Below the pieces are notes generated by a model, which was given only the letters and a program-made list of their open reading frames with translations, was not told where the DNA came from and searched no databases. The position numbers and the translations under genes are program-made. Shown piece by piece: positions 25,562 through 35,903 of a stretch of 64,000 nucleotides of DNA. Each line of letters opens with the position of its first letter. The first letter of the stretch is position 1. The stretch is from Brachypodium distachyon (lineage: Eukaryota > Streptophyta > Magnoliopsida > Poales > Poaceae), in the NCBI RefSeq assembly GCF_000005505.3, contig NC_016134.3:45226650-45290649 (forward strand). Reading direction: 5' to 3'.

Positions 25562-26721
25562 TCAGTAGTTGACGACGGAGCGGTAGGTGCGGCCGGGCTG
25601 CCAGCCGGCGGGGATGACGTCGGCGGCGACGAGCTTCCTGCCGGAGCCGGACGTGAGCCGGATCGACATGGGCCCCTGCAGCGGGCCCCCGTTGTACTTC
25701 CAGACGGCGCCCCAGGAGCGCTGCATCGGGGCCCACCCCCCGCCGGAACCGCCGTGCTGGCGGAGGTCGACGGCGGACAGGTCGCCGTCGCCGGACTCGT
25801 CCTCCACCAGCACCGCCAGGTAGTACGGGTTCGACCCGACGTCCACCTTGAATGCCATGTCCACTCCCTTCCAGTTGCACGCCACCCTGTAATTAAAGAA
25901 ATTAACCGATCAAATTAAAGACTTGTTAATTTACTGGTACGCAGTGCAAATTAGTCTCGAATTACACTCTGATCAGGTTAATATATGTGTTTTTTACCGG
26001 TTGAACTGGACTTTGATGTTGCCGGCGTGGCGGAGGGCCTCGGCGAGGCCGGGCTTGGCCATGGCGCCGAAGGCCCTGCCGCCGAGGTCGAAGTGGAAGC
26101 GCTCGGAGAGGCACGTCCCGTCGGGGCACTCGTCGGTCACCACCACGGTCACCGGCCGGCCGGAGCAAGCCGCGTTTCCCGTGCATTTCACCTGCATGCA
26201 TGCGCACACGATCAGCTGAATTCCCGGATAATAATTTGGGTAATAATTAATAGAGGAGAAATGGTAACGGCCGGGGGAAATTAAATGGTCGAAAGAAAGT
26301 AAAGAAACCGATCGACCGATTTGTGTTACCTGGTAGCAAGCGCCGCAGCCCTGGCCGCTCTGGAAGATGGAGGGCCCGCCGGCGGTGATCATGGCGGAGA
26401 ACGGCGGCTGCTCCACGTCGCCCTGGTACCCGCACGCACCGCCTTATACATGCAGGGTGTCGACGACGCCGTGTCAGTAACTCGATGATCTCTGAGCAAT
26501 TAATTAATCACTGTATATATATACGCGTTAGGTGACGTACCGTCGGTGCCGGCGCCTCCGGGGGGGCCGTACCACGTGGCGCGGGCGTCGGCCCAGCCAT
26601 GGACCTCGCGGCGGAGCTCCTCGGCCTGCACGGCCGACGGCGACGGCGCGCCACAGTTGCAGAGCAGCAGGAGGCTGCAGGCTACTACAGCCGGCGCCGC
26701 GAACACGAAAGAGGAACCCAT
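25562..26721 (-). CDS. EXPB: Beta-expansin, first paralogue
   Basis: Secreted wall-loosening protein acting non-hydrolytically on grass matrix polysaccharides. Exons 26541-26721, 26330-26442, 25998-26191 and 25562-25886 give 270 residues. Signal peptide about 1-32 ([20 protein letters not shown]), linker, then the double-psi barrel with [48 protein letters not shown] and [10 protein letters not shown]. The C-terminal CBM63 domain has NYLAV-like [28 protein letters not shown] and [10 protein letters not shown]. The HFDL motif and the cysteines are intact. Intron 1 ends at AAG rather than CAG (26445-26443). The start is the ATG immediately before the hydrophobic leader; an ATG seven codons further upstream in frame would spoil the signal peptide N-terminus. 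It is paired with the close paralogue at 28492-29628, sharing intron phases and promoter sequence. Confidence 0.95.
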
Positions 26722-26840
26722 TTGCTCGCTCGCTCGCAACAATTCACGACACTATTTGGAAACAAGATGATATCAGACTGTATTACAGAATCGATCGAGA
26801 CTTGGAGAGATGATGGAAATGTGGCCGAGCATGGCCAGGG

Positions 26841-26847
26841 ATTTATA
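26841..26847 (-). promoter_or_regulatory. TATA box of first expansin gene
   Basis: In gene sense the context is GCCTATAAATCC, 120 bp upstream of the ATG. The identical 12-mer occurs 112 bp upstream of the paralogue's ATG, so it is conserved between the duplicates. Confidence 0.65.
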
Positions 26848-26929
26848 GGCAGGCACGTGCCTGAACGCGCGGGCCCAGGTCGCGGCATCGATTAATTAAT
26901 TAATTCCTGACCGGGAAACTATTAATTTT

Positions 26930-27170
26930 GTGATGTCGTGGAAATTTCTTCTGTAGAGGGCTGATGATTGTACTGAGTAGCGTGGTAACTTGGAGGGGGC
27001 AAATTCGTTCAAAATTTTGCGGGATTTGGTAAGCACGCATGTGTAATGGTTCCAATTCATTAAAACAAGGATTTGACCAACGTCCACTTTATTAGTACGC
27101 GGTTTATATGATTTAGAATTGGCATGCTTTTCAAAGCGCCGGCGGATTTTCTAATGAAAATCGATTGGGA
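26930..27170 (-). repeat. Promoter segment shared by both expansin genes
   Basis: TTTTGTGATGTCGTGG, GAGGGCTGATGATT, TAGCGTGGTAACTTGGAGGG and CAAATTCGTTC recur in the same order and spacing at about 29798-29950 upstream of the second gene. This shows that the duplication included at least 250 bp of promoter. Confidence 0.7.
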
Positions 27171-27330
27171 GAGCCCACTGTTTTCTTTTTAAGTATATAT
27201 TATTGCGAATGGCAGTTACAAGTAATATTTGGATACGACTTTAATGATCCCAATTAACTTTTAGGTCAAACTTTGACCAACGGTTACTCTGTTGATATGA
27301 TAGAATTGTAATCATCAATATGTGTAATAT
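27050..27330. mobile_element. Decayed relatives of the long-TIR MITE
   Basis: CATTAAAACAAGGATTTGACCAACG with following TTTATTAGTACGCGGTTTATATGATTT (27058-27112), and GGTCAAACTTTGACCAACGGTTACTC (27262-27288), resemble the arm of the element at 30222-30465 (GTTAAGACAAGCATTTGACC and downstream). No intact ends are visible. Confidence 0.4.
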
Positions 27331-27386
27331 TTTGGATATGACTTAAATTGACTTAGTTTTAGCTTTGACCACAGGCTACTCTAGTA

Positions 27387-27463
27387 CTCCCTCCGTCCCA
27401 TTGCAAAAATAAGTGTCGCAACTTTATCGTTAGATAGTACGTGTACTTATCTAGACAAAATTG
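27387..27463. mobile_element. Stowaway-type MITE fragment
   Basis: CTCCCTCCGTCCCATTGCAAAAATAAGTGTCGC and CTTATCTAGACAAAATTG are typical of one half of a Stowaway element; the matching right terminus is missing. The surrounding 27464-28491 has no gene. Confidence 0.55.
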
Positions 27464-28491
27464 CCATAGTGCCATGTCATGTTGGTATACAGCAATAACT
27501 GACACAAGCACAGGAGTGTAAAAAAGACTAGCACGAAGGGGTTAATCATATTGAAGGTTTTTGTGGCTGAGGGTGGATACTTACTGCCATATCTTAAATG
27601 GATGAAATTTATTAAATAAATGTTAAGAAAAAGTTAAATCTTTTTTGCGAAGAGATCAGTCTTTCTTTATTTCTTTTTCTTCCACATCCATAGTTAAATC
27701 CAGTACTATCTGTACCTACAAGCAATTTTCGTGTCGAACTAGAAGTTCACGCATGTCCTTTTCTTATGACTCACAACTCGATCACAAACCTGCTTTTGCA
27801 TGGCAAAGCCAAAAAAATATATTACGTGCTGGTAAATGCCTTATGGCAGGACCAATATTTGTGATTCAATGCGCATTTAATTAATTCAGAACCCTTGGAA
27901 GCGTCATGTATACTGATTACTTCCAATTCAGAACTGAAATACACATGTATATATCCAATGCGTTGGGATGATATATGTCTCGATTGTTTTGTATTTGTGC
28001 ATGTGCAGGACTTGAAAATTCCGATCGAAGTGGGATTATATTTTTGAATGAAACTTAACTGTGGGCGCGCTTTTGGACTGGATTGGAGGATCGCCCTTGA
28101 ACTTCATGCTCCGAAGCTCTTCAAATCCGAAACTGAAAATAAACGAAACAGACCGAGAGGACAGAAAATGGATCAAAGTTAACGTGGCTCCTCGAGTCTG
28201 CCGGCTCTAGAGTCTTGATTCTAGAACCTCATTCGGCACCAACATCTGACTTCAAGATGCCCAGCCAGGCCGGCCATCTTTTTAATTTTTTGAGCGAAAC
28301 ATGGTCCTTTATTATTGCATTATAGAAAGTTATAGAAATAGGTACATTGGACTCGTTCCAGGGCTCAGAGAGCCAAAAATAACGACCGTGTGCTGTAAAT
28401 TAAGATAAAAAACACTCTCATGAGCTTCCCTTGTACGTACGGGGGAGTCACAGGGTCCTGCTTTAGTTAATCAGCTAGAGCTAGCTTATAA

Positions 28492-29628
28492 TCAGTAGTT
28501 AACGAGAGAGCGGTAGGTGCGGCCGGGCTGCCAGCCGACGGGGATGACGTTGGCGGCGACGAGCTTCTTGCCGGAGCTCGACGTGAGCCGGATGGACACG
28601 GGCGCCTTCACCGCGCCGTTGTACTTCCACGTGGCGCCCCAGGAGCGCTGCATCGGGGCCCACCCGCCAGCGCCGCCGCGCTGCTGGAGCTCCACCGCCG
28701 ACAGGTTGCCGTCGCCGGCCTCGTCCTCCACCAGCACCGCCAGGTAGTTCGGGTTCGACCCGGCGTCCACCCTGAAGGCCACGTTCACCCCGTGCCAGTT
28801 GCACGCCACCCTGCGTATACACGCACACACGCGCATGTTTGATCCTCGCTCCGTCCGAAAATAAGTGAGGCGGATTTGTATAATTCATGCCGAGTTGAAG
28901 GAGATGATGGCTAGGTATAGTTAGTTAGTTACTCCTGGTTGATTACCGGTTGAATTGGACTTTGATGTTGCCAACGTTGCGGAGGCTGCCGGCTAGTCCG
29001 GGCTTGGCCAGGGCGCCGAAGGCCTTGCCGCTGAGGTCGAAGTGGACGCGGTCCGCGGCGCACGGCCCGCCCGGGCACTGGTCTGTCACCACGACTGTCA
29101 CCGGGTTGCCGGAGCAAGCCGGGTTGTCCATGCATTTCACCTGGACACAGTATCAAGCGAATTCTCACATAACTAATACTCCCTATCCGACCCATAATAA
29201 GTGTAAGCATCGCTGATTTAGTACTACGTTAGATAAGTGGTAACGGTACCTGGTAGCATGCGCCGCAGCCCTTGCCGTCCTGGTAGATGGAGGGGCCGCC
29301 GGCGGTCACCATGGCGGAGAACGGCGGCAGCTCCACGTCGCGCTGGTACCCGCACGCACCACCTACGTACATACATGCAGGTGTCGCCGTGTCAGCAACT
29401 CAGTACTCAACAAAACTGGATAGCTAGCTAGCTGATCTCCGAGCAACCACTAAATATATATTCCGTATATGTATGCATATATGCATATATGTACGTACCG
29501 TCGGTGCCGGCGCCGTTAGCGGGGCCGTACCACGTGGCGCCGGCGTCGGACCAACTGCTACACGGGCGGAGCAGGAGGAGGAGGCAGGCTAGAGCCGCCA
29601 CCAACACGGAAGATAACCAAGAAGCCAT
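28492..29628 (-). CDS. EXPB: Beta-expansin, second paralogue
   Basis: Same family and architecture as the neighbour at 25562-26721. Exons 29499-29628, 29250-29362, 28947-29140 and 28492-28810 give 251 residues; exons 2 and 3 have exactly the same lengths (113 and 194 nt) as the paralogue. Signal peptide about 1-25 ([20 protein letters not shown]), then directly [88 protein letters not shown] and [14 protein letters not shown]. It lacks the approximately 15-residue acidic linker of the first paralogue. HFDL and all expected cysteines are present. Introns 2 and 3 each contain a MITE-end fragment. Probably functional, secreted to the cell wall. Confidence 0.95.
28844..29225. repeat. MITE-end fragments inside expansin introns
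   Basis: CTCGCTCCGTCCGAAAATAAG (28845-28865, intron 3) and CTCCCTATCCGACCCATAAT (29180-29199, intron 2) are Stowaway/Tourist-like left ends without matching right ends. They sit in introns of the second expansin gene and are absent from the same introns of the first. Confidence 0.4.
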
Positions 29629-29739
29629 GCTAGCTAAGCTCCTCGCAACTAGCTCTCTCGATCGATCGTAGGAGGAATTAAGAAGAGCAAGGCAGCTTGG
29701 AGAGATGATGTGGTAGCAAGCCTATCATCCTTGCCGTGG

Positions 29740-29746
29740 ATTTATA
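29740..29746 (-). promoter_or_regulatory. TATA box of second expansin gene
   Basis: Gene-sense context GCCTATAAATCC, identical to that of the first expansin paralogue, 112 bp before the ATG. Confidence 0.65.
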
Positions 29747-30148
29747 GGCATGCTGTACGTGCGGCAGAATGGACTAGTGGAGCGCACGGGCGCAGATTAG
29801 TTTTGTGATCGTCAATCCGATTATAGAAATACTGTATTGATTTTGTGATTTCGTGGGGATTTTCTGCATTGAGGCTGATAATTTCGGGATGATTTCCTAC
29901 TCCGTATATAGGATTGTAGCTTGGAGGGGATCAAATTCGTTCTAACTTTAGCTGGTAGGAGTATTTCATAAGCGACGTACACATGCAGGTGTAATACTTT
30001 AGAAATGATTTTAATATATAAAAGACTTTTGTGTCTAGCGGCTAATCGTGGTTAATGTGATTTGGAATTACATTCATAAGTACGTATAATACTTTGAAAG
30101 CGACTTTATTGTCATGATCTATATATTATGTGTAATATTATATTAACG

Positions 30149-30206
30149 GTCGACGGCGACGCGCTACAGCTGCAAGTGCAGAGCGGCATGAGGCTGCAGG
30201 CTACTA
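30149..30206 (-). pseudogene. Relic of a third beta-expansin first exon
   Basis: The segment ending GCATGAGGCTGCAGGCTACTA closely matches part of exon 1 of the first paralogue (26636-26687, signal-peptide coding, ending GCAGGAGGCTGCAGGCTACTA), in the same orientation. CGACGGCGAC and GCGCYACAG also align. An extra 6-7 bp and the loss of flanking coding sequence make it non-functional. Only about 58 bp survive. It lies beyond the promoter of the second gene, next to a MITE. Confidence 0.6.
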
Positions 30207-30221
30207 ATGGGTTAGATCATA

Positions 30222-30465
30222 CTCCTCGATCCATTTCACAAAGGTTGGCGTATTTTCTTTCGTTAAGACAAGCATTTGACCAAATATTATTCTATTAATA
30301 TGTAAGTTATATGATACGAAACCATGATCATTAGCAAGAACTTTTAAAAATGAATCCATTGATATAAATTGCATGTATGAAAAAACACATATTAATAGAG
30401 TTTTCATTGGTTAAAGCCTTGTCTTAACGAATCAAAATACGCCAACCTTTGAGAAATGGAGAGAG
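30222..30465. mobile_element. MITE with long terminal inverted repeats
   Basis: 244 bp flanked by TA (30220-30221, 30466-30467). Arms of about 85 bp pair: left contains CATTTCACAAAGGTTGGCG, TATTTTCTTTCGTTAAGACA and CTATTAATATGT; right in reverse complement contains CATTTCTCAAAGGTTGGCG, TATTTTGATTCGTTAAGACA and CTATTAATATGT. TA target and CTC ends point to the Tc1/mariner (Stowaway) superfamily. No coding capacity. The interval from here to 31273 is AT-rich and otherwise empty apart from the SRT2 promoter. Confidence 0.85.
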
Positions 30466-31273
30466 TACTATAAAGCTTTTGTGGCCGAGGGTGGTGGTCA
30501 TTTCGGCACATACAATACGATATGCAAAAGCAACACAATGGCTTTACGTACACTTCTAAGGCTATGTTTACGGTTGTTGAACCATGTCTGCTGAAAGTAA
30601 ACAAAACTTGGTTAGTCAAATGATAAATAGACAAAAATGGATACAAACAGGATCACGGTAATTTTCCATAGTAAGACCGAATTTGACCTAAGATGAACTT
30701 GGTCTTGAAGTAATCACATGAAAGTCTTGTTGCTCGATAATAATGAGAACGACAACCTCATGTTACATTTTTTTAGAACACCCCGTGCAACTATATATTT
30801 TTGAGAAAAAACCCGTGCTACTACGAAATAAGCTCGAGGGTGCAGTATGTCACAAAAACATCCAACGCAAACATCCACAAGAAAATCCTCTGTTTTTCTT
30901 TATTTGCCGCTAGTTGGCGTTCCCGTTTTTGGTGTTGTACTAACCTTCTGATTCTTTTTAATAGATGATGTATCCGTCAGGTTGCATTCTTCAAAGTGAA
31001 AAACACGTTTATGGTACGTGGACCCAACAAAGTACGCGTCCGTCAACCGGAGACGTATGCAATATCGGGTACGGAGTACCGCTTACCGAACGACGTCGCG
31101 GTCTAGTACGGGTGGTTCCTCCTCCCCGTGGGCTGTATTTCCCACCAAACAGAAGCAGAACAGACAACCGCTCAGCAGAGCACACAGAGGCCTCCGCCAC
31201 GCCCGCCCGTGGCGACCCCGCCTCCACGTCAACTCGCCCGCCGGCTTGCCCGGCCGCCGGAGGCATCCCACCC

Positions 31274-34200
31274 ATGGCGGCACACGCCTCCCGCGCTTCG
31301 GCTTCCGTAATTGCCTTGCCCCCTGCTCCATTTCGCCCTTCCGTTTTACTCTGTTTGTTATCCCCCAAACATAGAAGCACGGTTGCTTTTGACCTCGTTC
31401 CTCAGCTTAGTTTGATCCACCTAGTGTACTGCGTGTAGATCTTTGCTTGTATATCGGCGTTCTCCGGGACTCGGTAGTGACCGTGGTTGTTGTTTTGTTT
31501 AGGCTGATATGTGCAGTTCGACGAGTTAGGTTTGAGGTTTCAGTCTAGGAATTGGAAATCAGGATGGGCGAGATTGTCCTTTCGTGTTGCTGGATTACAT
31601 TTCTAGTTCGTTCCACTACTTTTTTCCCATGGTGGTGTCACAGTTTTAATTAGTTGATACGCTTTTCAGGTTAGAATATTTGATGGTCACATGCCAATGC
31701 GATAAGCTGGCTGTATTTTAAGTGACACATTTTTGTGTGTTGAACACCGAGTTTGATTATACAACTTACATGTGTAATGGAATTCAGATCGTTGCAGGTT
31801 TCGGAAGTGCTCTGCGAAGAGTATCTAAAGGCAAGCTGGTCAAGAGAGTTACCTTTTCTGGGGCAGTTAGGCCAATTATGTATTTTGCACTAACTAATTG
31901 AAATCAATTACCTTTCAGGATTTTGTCCTCATTTCTGCAACGTCCAAACATCAGCATTTTATGGACTCGTTCATAGGAGGAAAAATTCTTCTCCTTTGAG
32001 ATGCTCTTTTCGCTCCATTCAAGCAAGGAATAACCACTCATCAGCTGTTGCACCTAAAGATTATTGTGAAACTTACATCCAGTTTTTAAGGGACAAACGG
32101 ATAGTTCCTGATTCAGATCCTCCAAGCACTAAGGATGTGGACCTACTGTACCAGTTTATTGATAAGAGGTGAATGTCTGCACTGAACTTCATTTTCAAGT
32201 TTCTGAGCTGCATTTGAAGTGAATTGGGATTAATTGTCTGTTACTTGCCTCAGTAACAAGCTCATGGTATTAACTGGAGCAGGAATGAGTACCGAGTCCG
32301 GAATTCCTGATTATAGGAGGTACATACAGCGATAAATCTTTCATGGAACCATATGACAAACTTATAATGTCATAACCAGCATTTTTATTTTATGGCAGTC
32401 CTAATGGAGCATACAGTTCTGGTTTTAAACCACTTACTCATCAGGTGTGTAACGTGTCACTACTATTTGCTTGTCATGAAAACTTTTGTTCATCCCTTTT
32501 AGGTTTATATTCTTGATTTTGGTAGACATAGATTTTTGCTTTCGATAGGAAGTTATGTCAATAGGGAAATATCCTAAGTTAAGAAGGTTGCATGTTCTGC
32601 ATTTCTTGACAACTTGATATTGATTATCCATGTGAAATGTTACCGAGAAGGCTACTGGCATCAGCTGTTTCTTCGTTTATCATCAAGGGATTTACAAATA
32701 AGCTCATATGCTTCCTTGCTCACGAAAATAACTTAACTGGAGGCTTGACTACAGGCATGTTAGTCAGTGAACGAGTTCTCATAGCAACCATTGAAGAAAT
32801 GCTTCTACCATAATAAGTACTGTTGGATTTATCTCTAGGCCTCATCTTTTAACTCGTATGGCATGCAACTTTTTGTGTGCAATTGTACTATTTTTTTTCA
32901 ATGTGATTTGGTGGCCACCTGTGCTAACTTTCAGTAGGAATATGCTAACACTCTCTAGTGCTCCACACATTTATCCACATCTACTTACCAGTGATTATGT
33001 CATCCTTCACCACTTACCATTTGAACAAAATAGGAGTTTGTTCGCTCTATTCGAGCCCGGCGGCGCTACTGGGCTAGAAGCTATGCTGGATGGAGAAGGT
33101 TCACGAGAGCACAACCAAATACAGCTCATTATGCTCTTGCATCACTAGAAAGAATTGGCCGTGTTCACTCAATGGTTACTCAGAATGTTGATAGGTAATG
33201 AGGTGGGTCTATCTTGTTATTTGAGAAGGCTACACAGCTTCCTTTTCATCATTGTTTTGTGTATGCCTATTTTAGGTTGCATCATCGTGCTGGTAGTAAG
33301 CCAATTGAGTTGCATGGAAGTGTATATGAGGTCATTTGTTTGGAGTGTGGTACATCTATCAGTCGAGAGTCATTCCAAGAACAAGTGAAGGAGCTCAACC
33401 CAAAGGTTTGAACACTTGATACTGATTATATTCCACCCTTAAAAGTGTGGTTAGTTATATTGGCCGCTGGTAACTGTTTCTGGTATGATAATGATATAAA
33501 AAAGAAATGAAGGGATATTTCATGGCTTGCAAAGTTGTTGACTTAGTGTCACCATTTGAGGTTTCATGGCTTGCAAGTCATTCGAATTACTCGACCATTG
33601 TTCTACAGATGTACATATGTGTTGCATTTCATGTTAATACTGTTAAAACTATCTAGTTTGACCATAGAGCAACACATGTCTGCACAGGGCTGATGTGCTG
33701 TGTGTGTATTCCCAATCTTGTCTCTATTTTGTTTATTTTGGCTTGTTTCAACCTTTTTTCAAAGTTTCAAGTCAACCAACTATTGCTGTGTCTGCAGTGG
33801 GCTCTAGCTATTGACAGTTTGGAAGAGGGACAACCTGGCTCAGGCAAAAGTTTTGGAATGCAGCAGCGGCCTGATGGTGATATTGAGATTGATGAGAAGT
33901 TCTGGGAGCAAGATTTTGACATTCCTAGTTGCAGTCAATGTGGTGGAGTGCTAAAACCTGATGTAAGAATATTTTTTCTTTTGTATCTTTCTGACTGCTT
34001 CTAATTAATTTTAAAAAATCTCACATATATGTATATGGATTCGTTCTAATTTGAATTATTGGAATACTAAGTCAAACCAAGTCTCTTAGGTTTTGTAGAT
34101 ATAAATATTTAGTATAAGCTAACACTGATTTCTGTAGCATCTGATGAGTCCATTGCTAACAAGTGTTCTCTTTAGAAATTCGAATAACTAAAATGTAATG

Positions 34201-34864
34201 TGAAAGTTCTATATCAATATGACATTCCAGCATCCAACTTTCTTTCTCAAGTCCGTGTAATTATTCTAATAATGCATAAGTATTAAAACTAAAAGCACTT
34301 TTTGAATGTGTTATTATGTTGTTTGAAGGTTGTGATGTTTGGTGATAATGTTCCTCAAGAGAGAGCTGATGGTGCTAAGGAGGCTGCAAGAAACTGCGAT
34401 GCTCTTTTGGTGGTTGGTTCAGCGGTAATGACAATGTCTGCTTTTAGGCTGGCAAGGTACTACCGTCTACCAGAATATAATACGTATCTAATCATTTCTT
34501 CTCTTTTTTTTCATCCATATCTAGTTACCAAATCTTCCAAAGTGGGTTAATTTTTCTGATTTTCCTATTCGTTATTGCAACTCAAATTGAACATAAAATC
34601 CAATCTCAGGCTTGCACATGAATCACATGCTCCAATAGCCGCTATCAACATCGGGGACACGAGGGCTGATAGCATTCTGTCTTTCAAAATCAATGCGAGA
34701 TGCGGGGAGGTTTGTATCTTGTACTTTTGCCTTTTCTGTACCGCAGCAGATGACTCACATTAGTTTTCGGCTTTTCGCTAAATGCGATGCATTGCAACCA
34801 TCTTCTTCAGATACTCCCCAGAATACTCCAGATGGGAAGTCTAGCTGTACCCAATGTAAGCTGA
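31274..34864 (+). CDS. SRT2: NAD-dependent sirtuin SRT2 (SIRT4-like)
   Basis: Class II sirtuin: NAD-dependent lysine deacylase, mainly mitochondrial in plants. Supported exons: 31798-31830, 31919-32168, 32254-32319, 32399-32444, 33034-33194, 33276-33405, 33798-33962, 34329-34456, 34610-34709, 34811-34864. Motifs in order: [20 protein letters not shown] (NAD-binding), [21 protein letters not shown] with the catalytic His, zinc pairs CLEC and CSQC, KPD then [25 protein letters not shown] and INIGDTRAD. It ends [13 protein letters not shown]. The intron after 31830 has a GC donor (AAAG/GCAAGC). The first exon is uncertain: ATG 31274 opens an Arg/Ala/Ser-rich leader ([19 protein letters not shown]) suited to mitochondrial import; a donor at 31353 would give 403 residues in all. 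Catalytic core is complete. Confidence 0.9.
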
Positions 34865-35566
34865 GAACTTGCTGTCCAGTCATTGTCTTCTTTGGCAATT
34901 ACAGACTAGCATAAGAACATTTTTTTGGAGAAATCAGTCATGAGGGAAGAAGATATGTGAGACATATACAAGTGGCTGAAAATTATTCTGGCAACAGGTC
35001 AGGACTTCATGACCACCCGATTCTCCCAACCTGCTTATTCGCAAAAAAAAAAGAAAGATTCTCTCAACCTGCTTGTTGTACGTGTAAACATTTTCATGAT
35101 GATTCGTTAGCAAGTATTCAGGAAAAAGGTATTCAAGTCGATCATCGGAATAAGTACGGTCTCGAGGATGATTCCTAGTCCATGTTAATTTCTTGTAACA
35201 TGTAAGTTGGTATTCAAATTGATCACCGGAATGAGTACTTGTTTCCTGGACATTTCTTATACTAATGATAGTTTCTTGTAACATGTAAATTGTAGTCCTG
35301 GAAAATCTCATCCGATGGCTGATACATGATGCTTCCATGGCCGTGAGCATTCCTCTGTTGGTCTATTGGCTTGCCTTATCTGTGGAAGTCCTTCAAAGTT
35401 TTTCTCTGGCCCATACGTTCTTCAAAAAGGAGACAACGGACGAAAGAAAGTACAATCCGTTTGATCAAATATGTTTAAATTACTTGATGAAATATGTTTT
35501 GTTTACCTCTTCTTAAGAATTCAAACGAGTAGGATTTTCGTAATGTCAAACTTTAAATTCGGAATT
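34865..35566. other. SRT2 3' flank between SRT2 and U2, no gene
   Basis: AT-rich sequence following the SRT2 stop. Two near-repeats of a TGATCAYCGGAATRAGTAC block (35138-35156 and 35219-35237), each followed by TTTCTTGTAACATGTAARTTG-like sequence (35190-35211 and 35271-35292), show a small local duplication of about 80 bp. I see no gene. Confidence 0.45.
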
Positions 35567-35765
35567 GGTTGGGGTGCGCCTGGCCTGGGCAGTAGTGCAA
35601 CGCCCAGGCGACACGTGAGGACCCCAGTGGCAAGCCACTGTGGTGGACCCTCCCCCACAAAAAATAAATTTAATATCGTTGTGGGCACATGGCCCACATA
35701 TCAGATATTAAACTGATAAGAACAGATACTACACTTGATCTTAGCCAAAAGGCCGAGAAAGGTAT
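35567..35765 (-). ncRNA. U2: U2 spliceosomal snRNA
   Basis: Base-pairs with the intron branch site in the spliceosome. The minus strand begins ATACCTTTCTCGGCCTTTTG, the invariant U2 5' end, followed by the branch-recognition element GTAGTA within AGTGTAGTATCTG, stem-loop II (ATGTGGGCCATGTGCCCACA), the Sm site ATTTTTTG, stem-loop III (CCAGTGGCTTGCCACTGG as read nearby) and stem-loop IV (GCCTGGGCGTTGCACTACTG...CCCAGGC), the U2B'' site. About 199 nt, the plant U2 length; the 3' end is placed by homology and may be off by a few bases. All functional elements are intact and the promoter elements are present, so I expect an expressed gene, not a retropseudogene. Confidence 0.96.
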
Positions 35766-35790
35766 GAACTGGAACGCTGCCCTCCGGCTC

Positions 35791-35842
35791 TATTTATAGC
35801 TTCCCTCGACCGACTACCTCTTCTCCCCAGGCGAGGTGGTAC
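35791..35842 (-). promoter_or_regulatory. U2 promoter: TATA box and USE
   Basis: In gene sense, TATAAATA lies at 35798-35791 (about -26 to -33) and GTACCACCTCG at 35842-35832 matches the plant upstream sequence element RTCCCACATCG at 9 of 11 positions. Exactly 33 bp separate them. A 33-34 bp USE-TATA spacing is the established determinant of Pol II (rather than Pol III) transcription in plant snRNA genes. Confidence 0.85.
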
Positions 35843-35903
35843 TAATCGAACAGCTGCTCGCTGCCTTCCTGGCTCTGCGCTTCCCGATTACCTGAAACTC
35901 CAA

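Noticed and set aside
30965..31438. 157-codon frame spanning the SRT2 start region as one protein
   Set aside because: Only the part from the internal ATG at 31274 resembles a targeting leader; the upstream part looks like promoter and 5' UTR.
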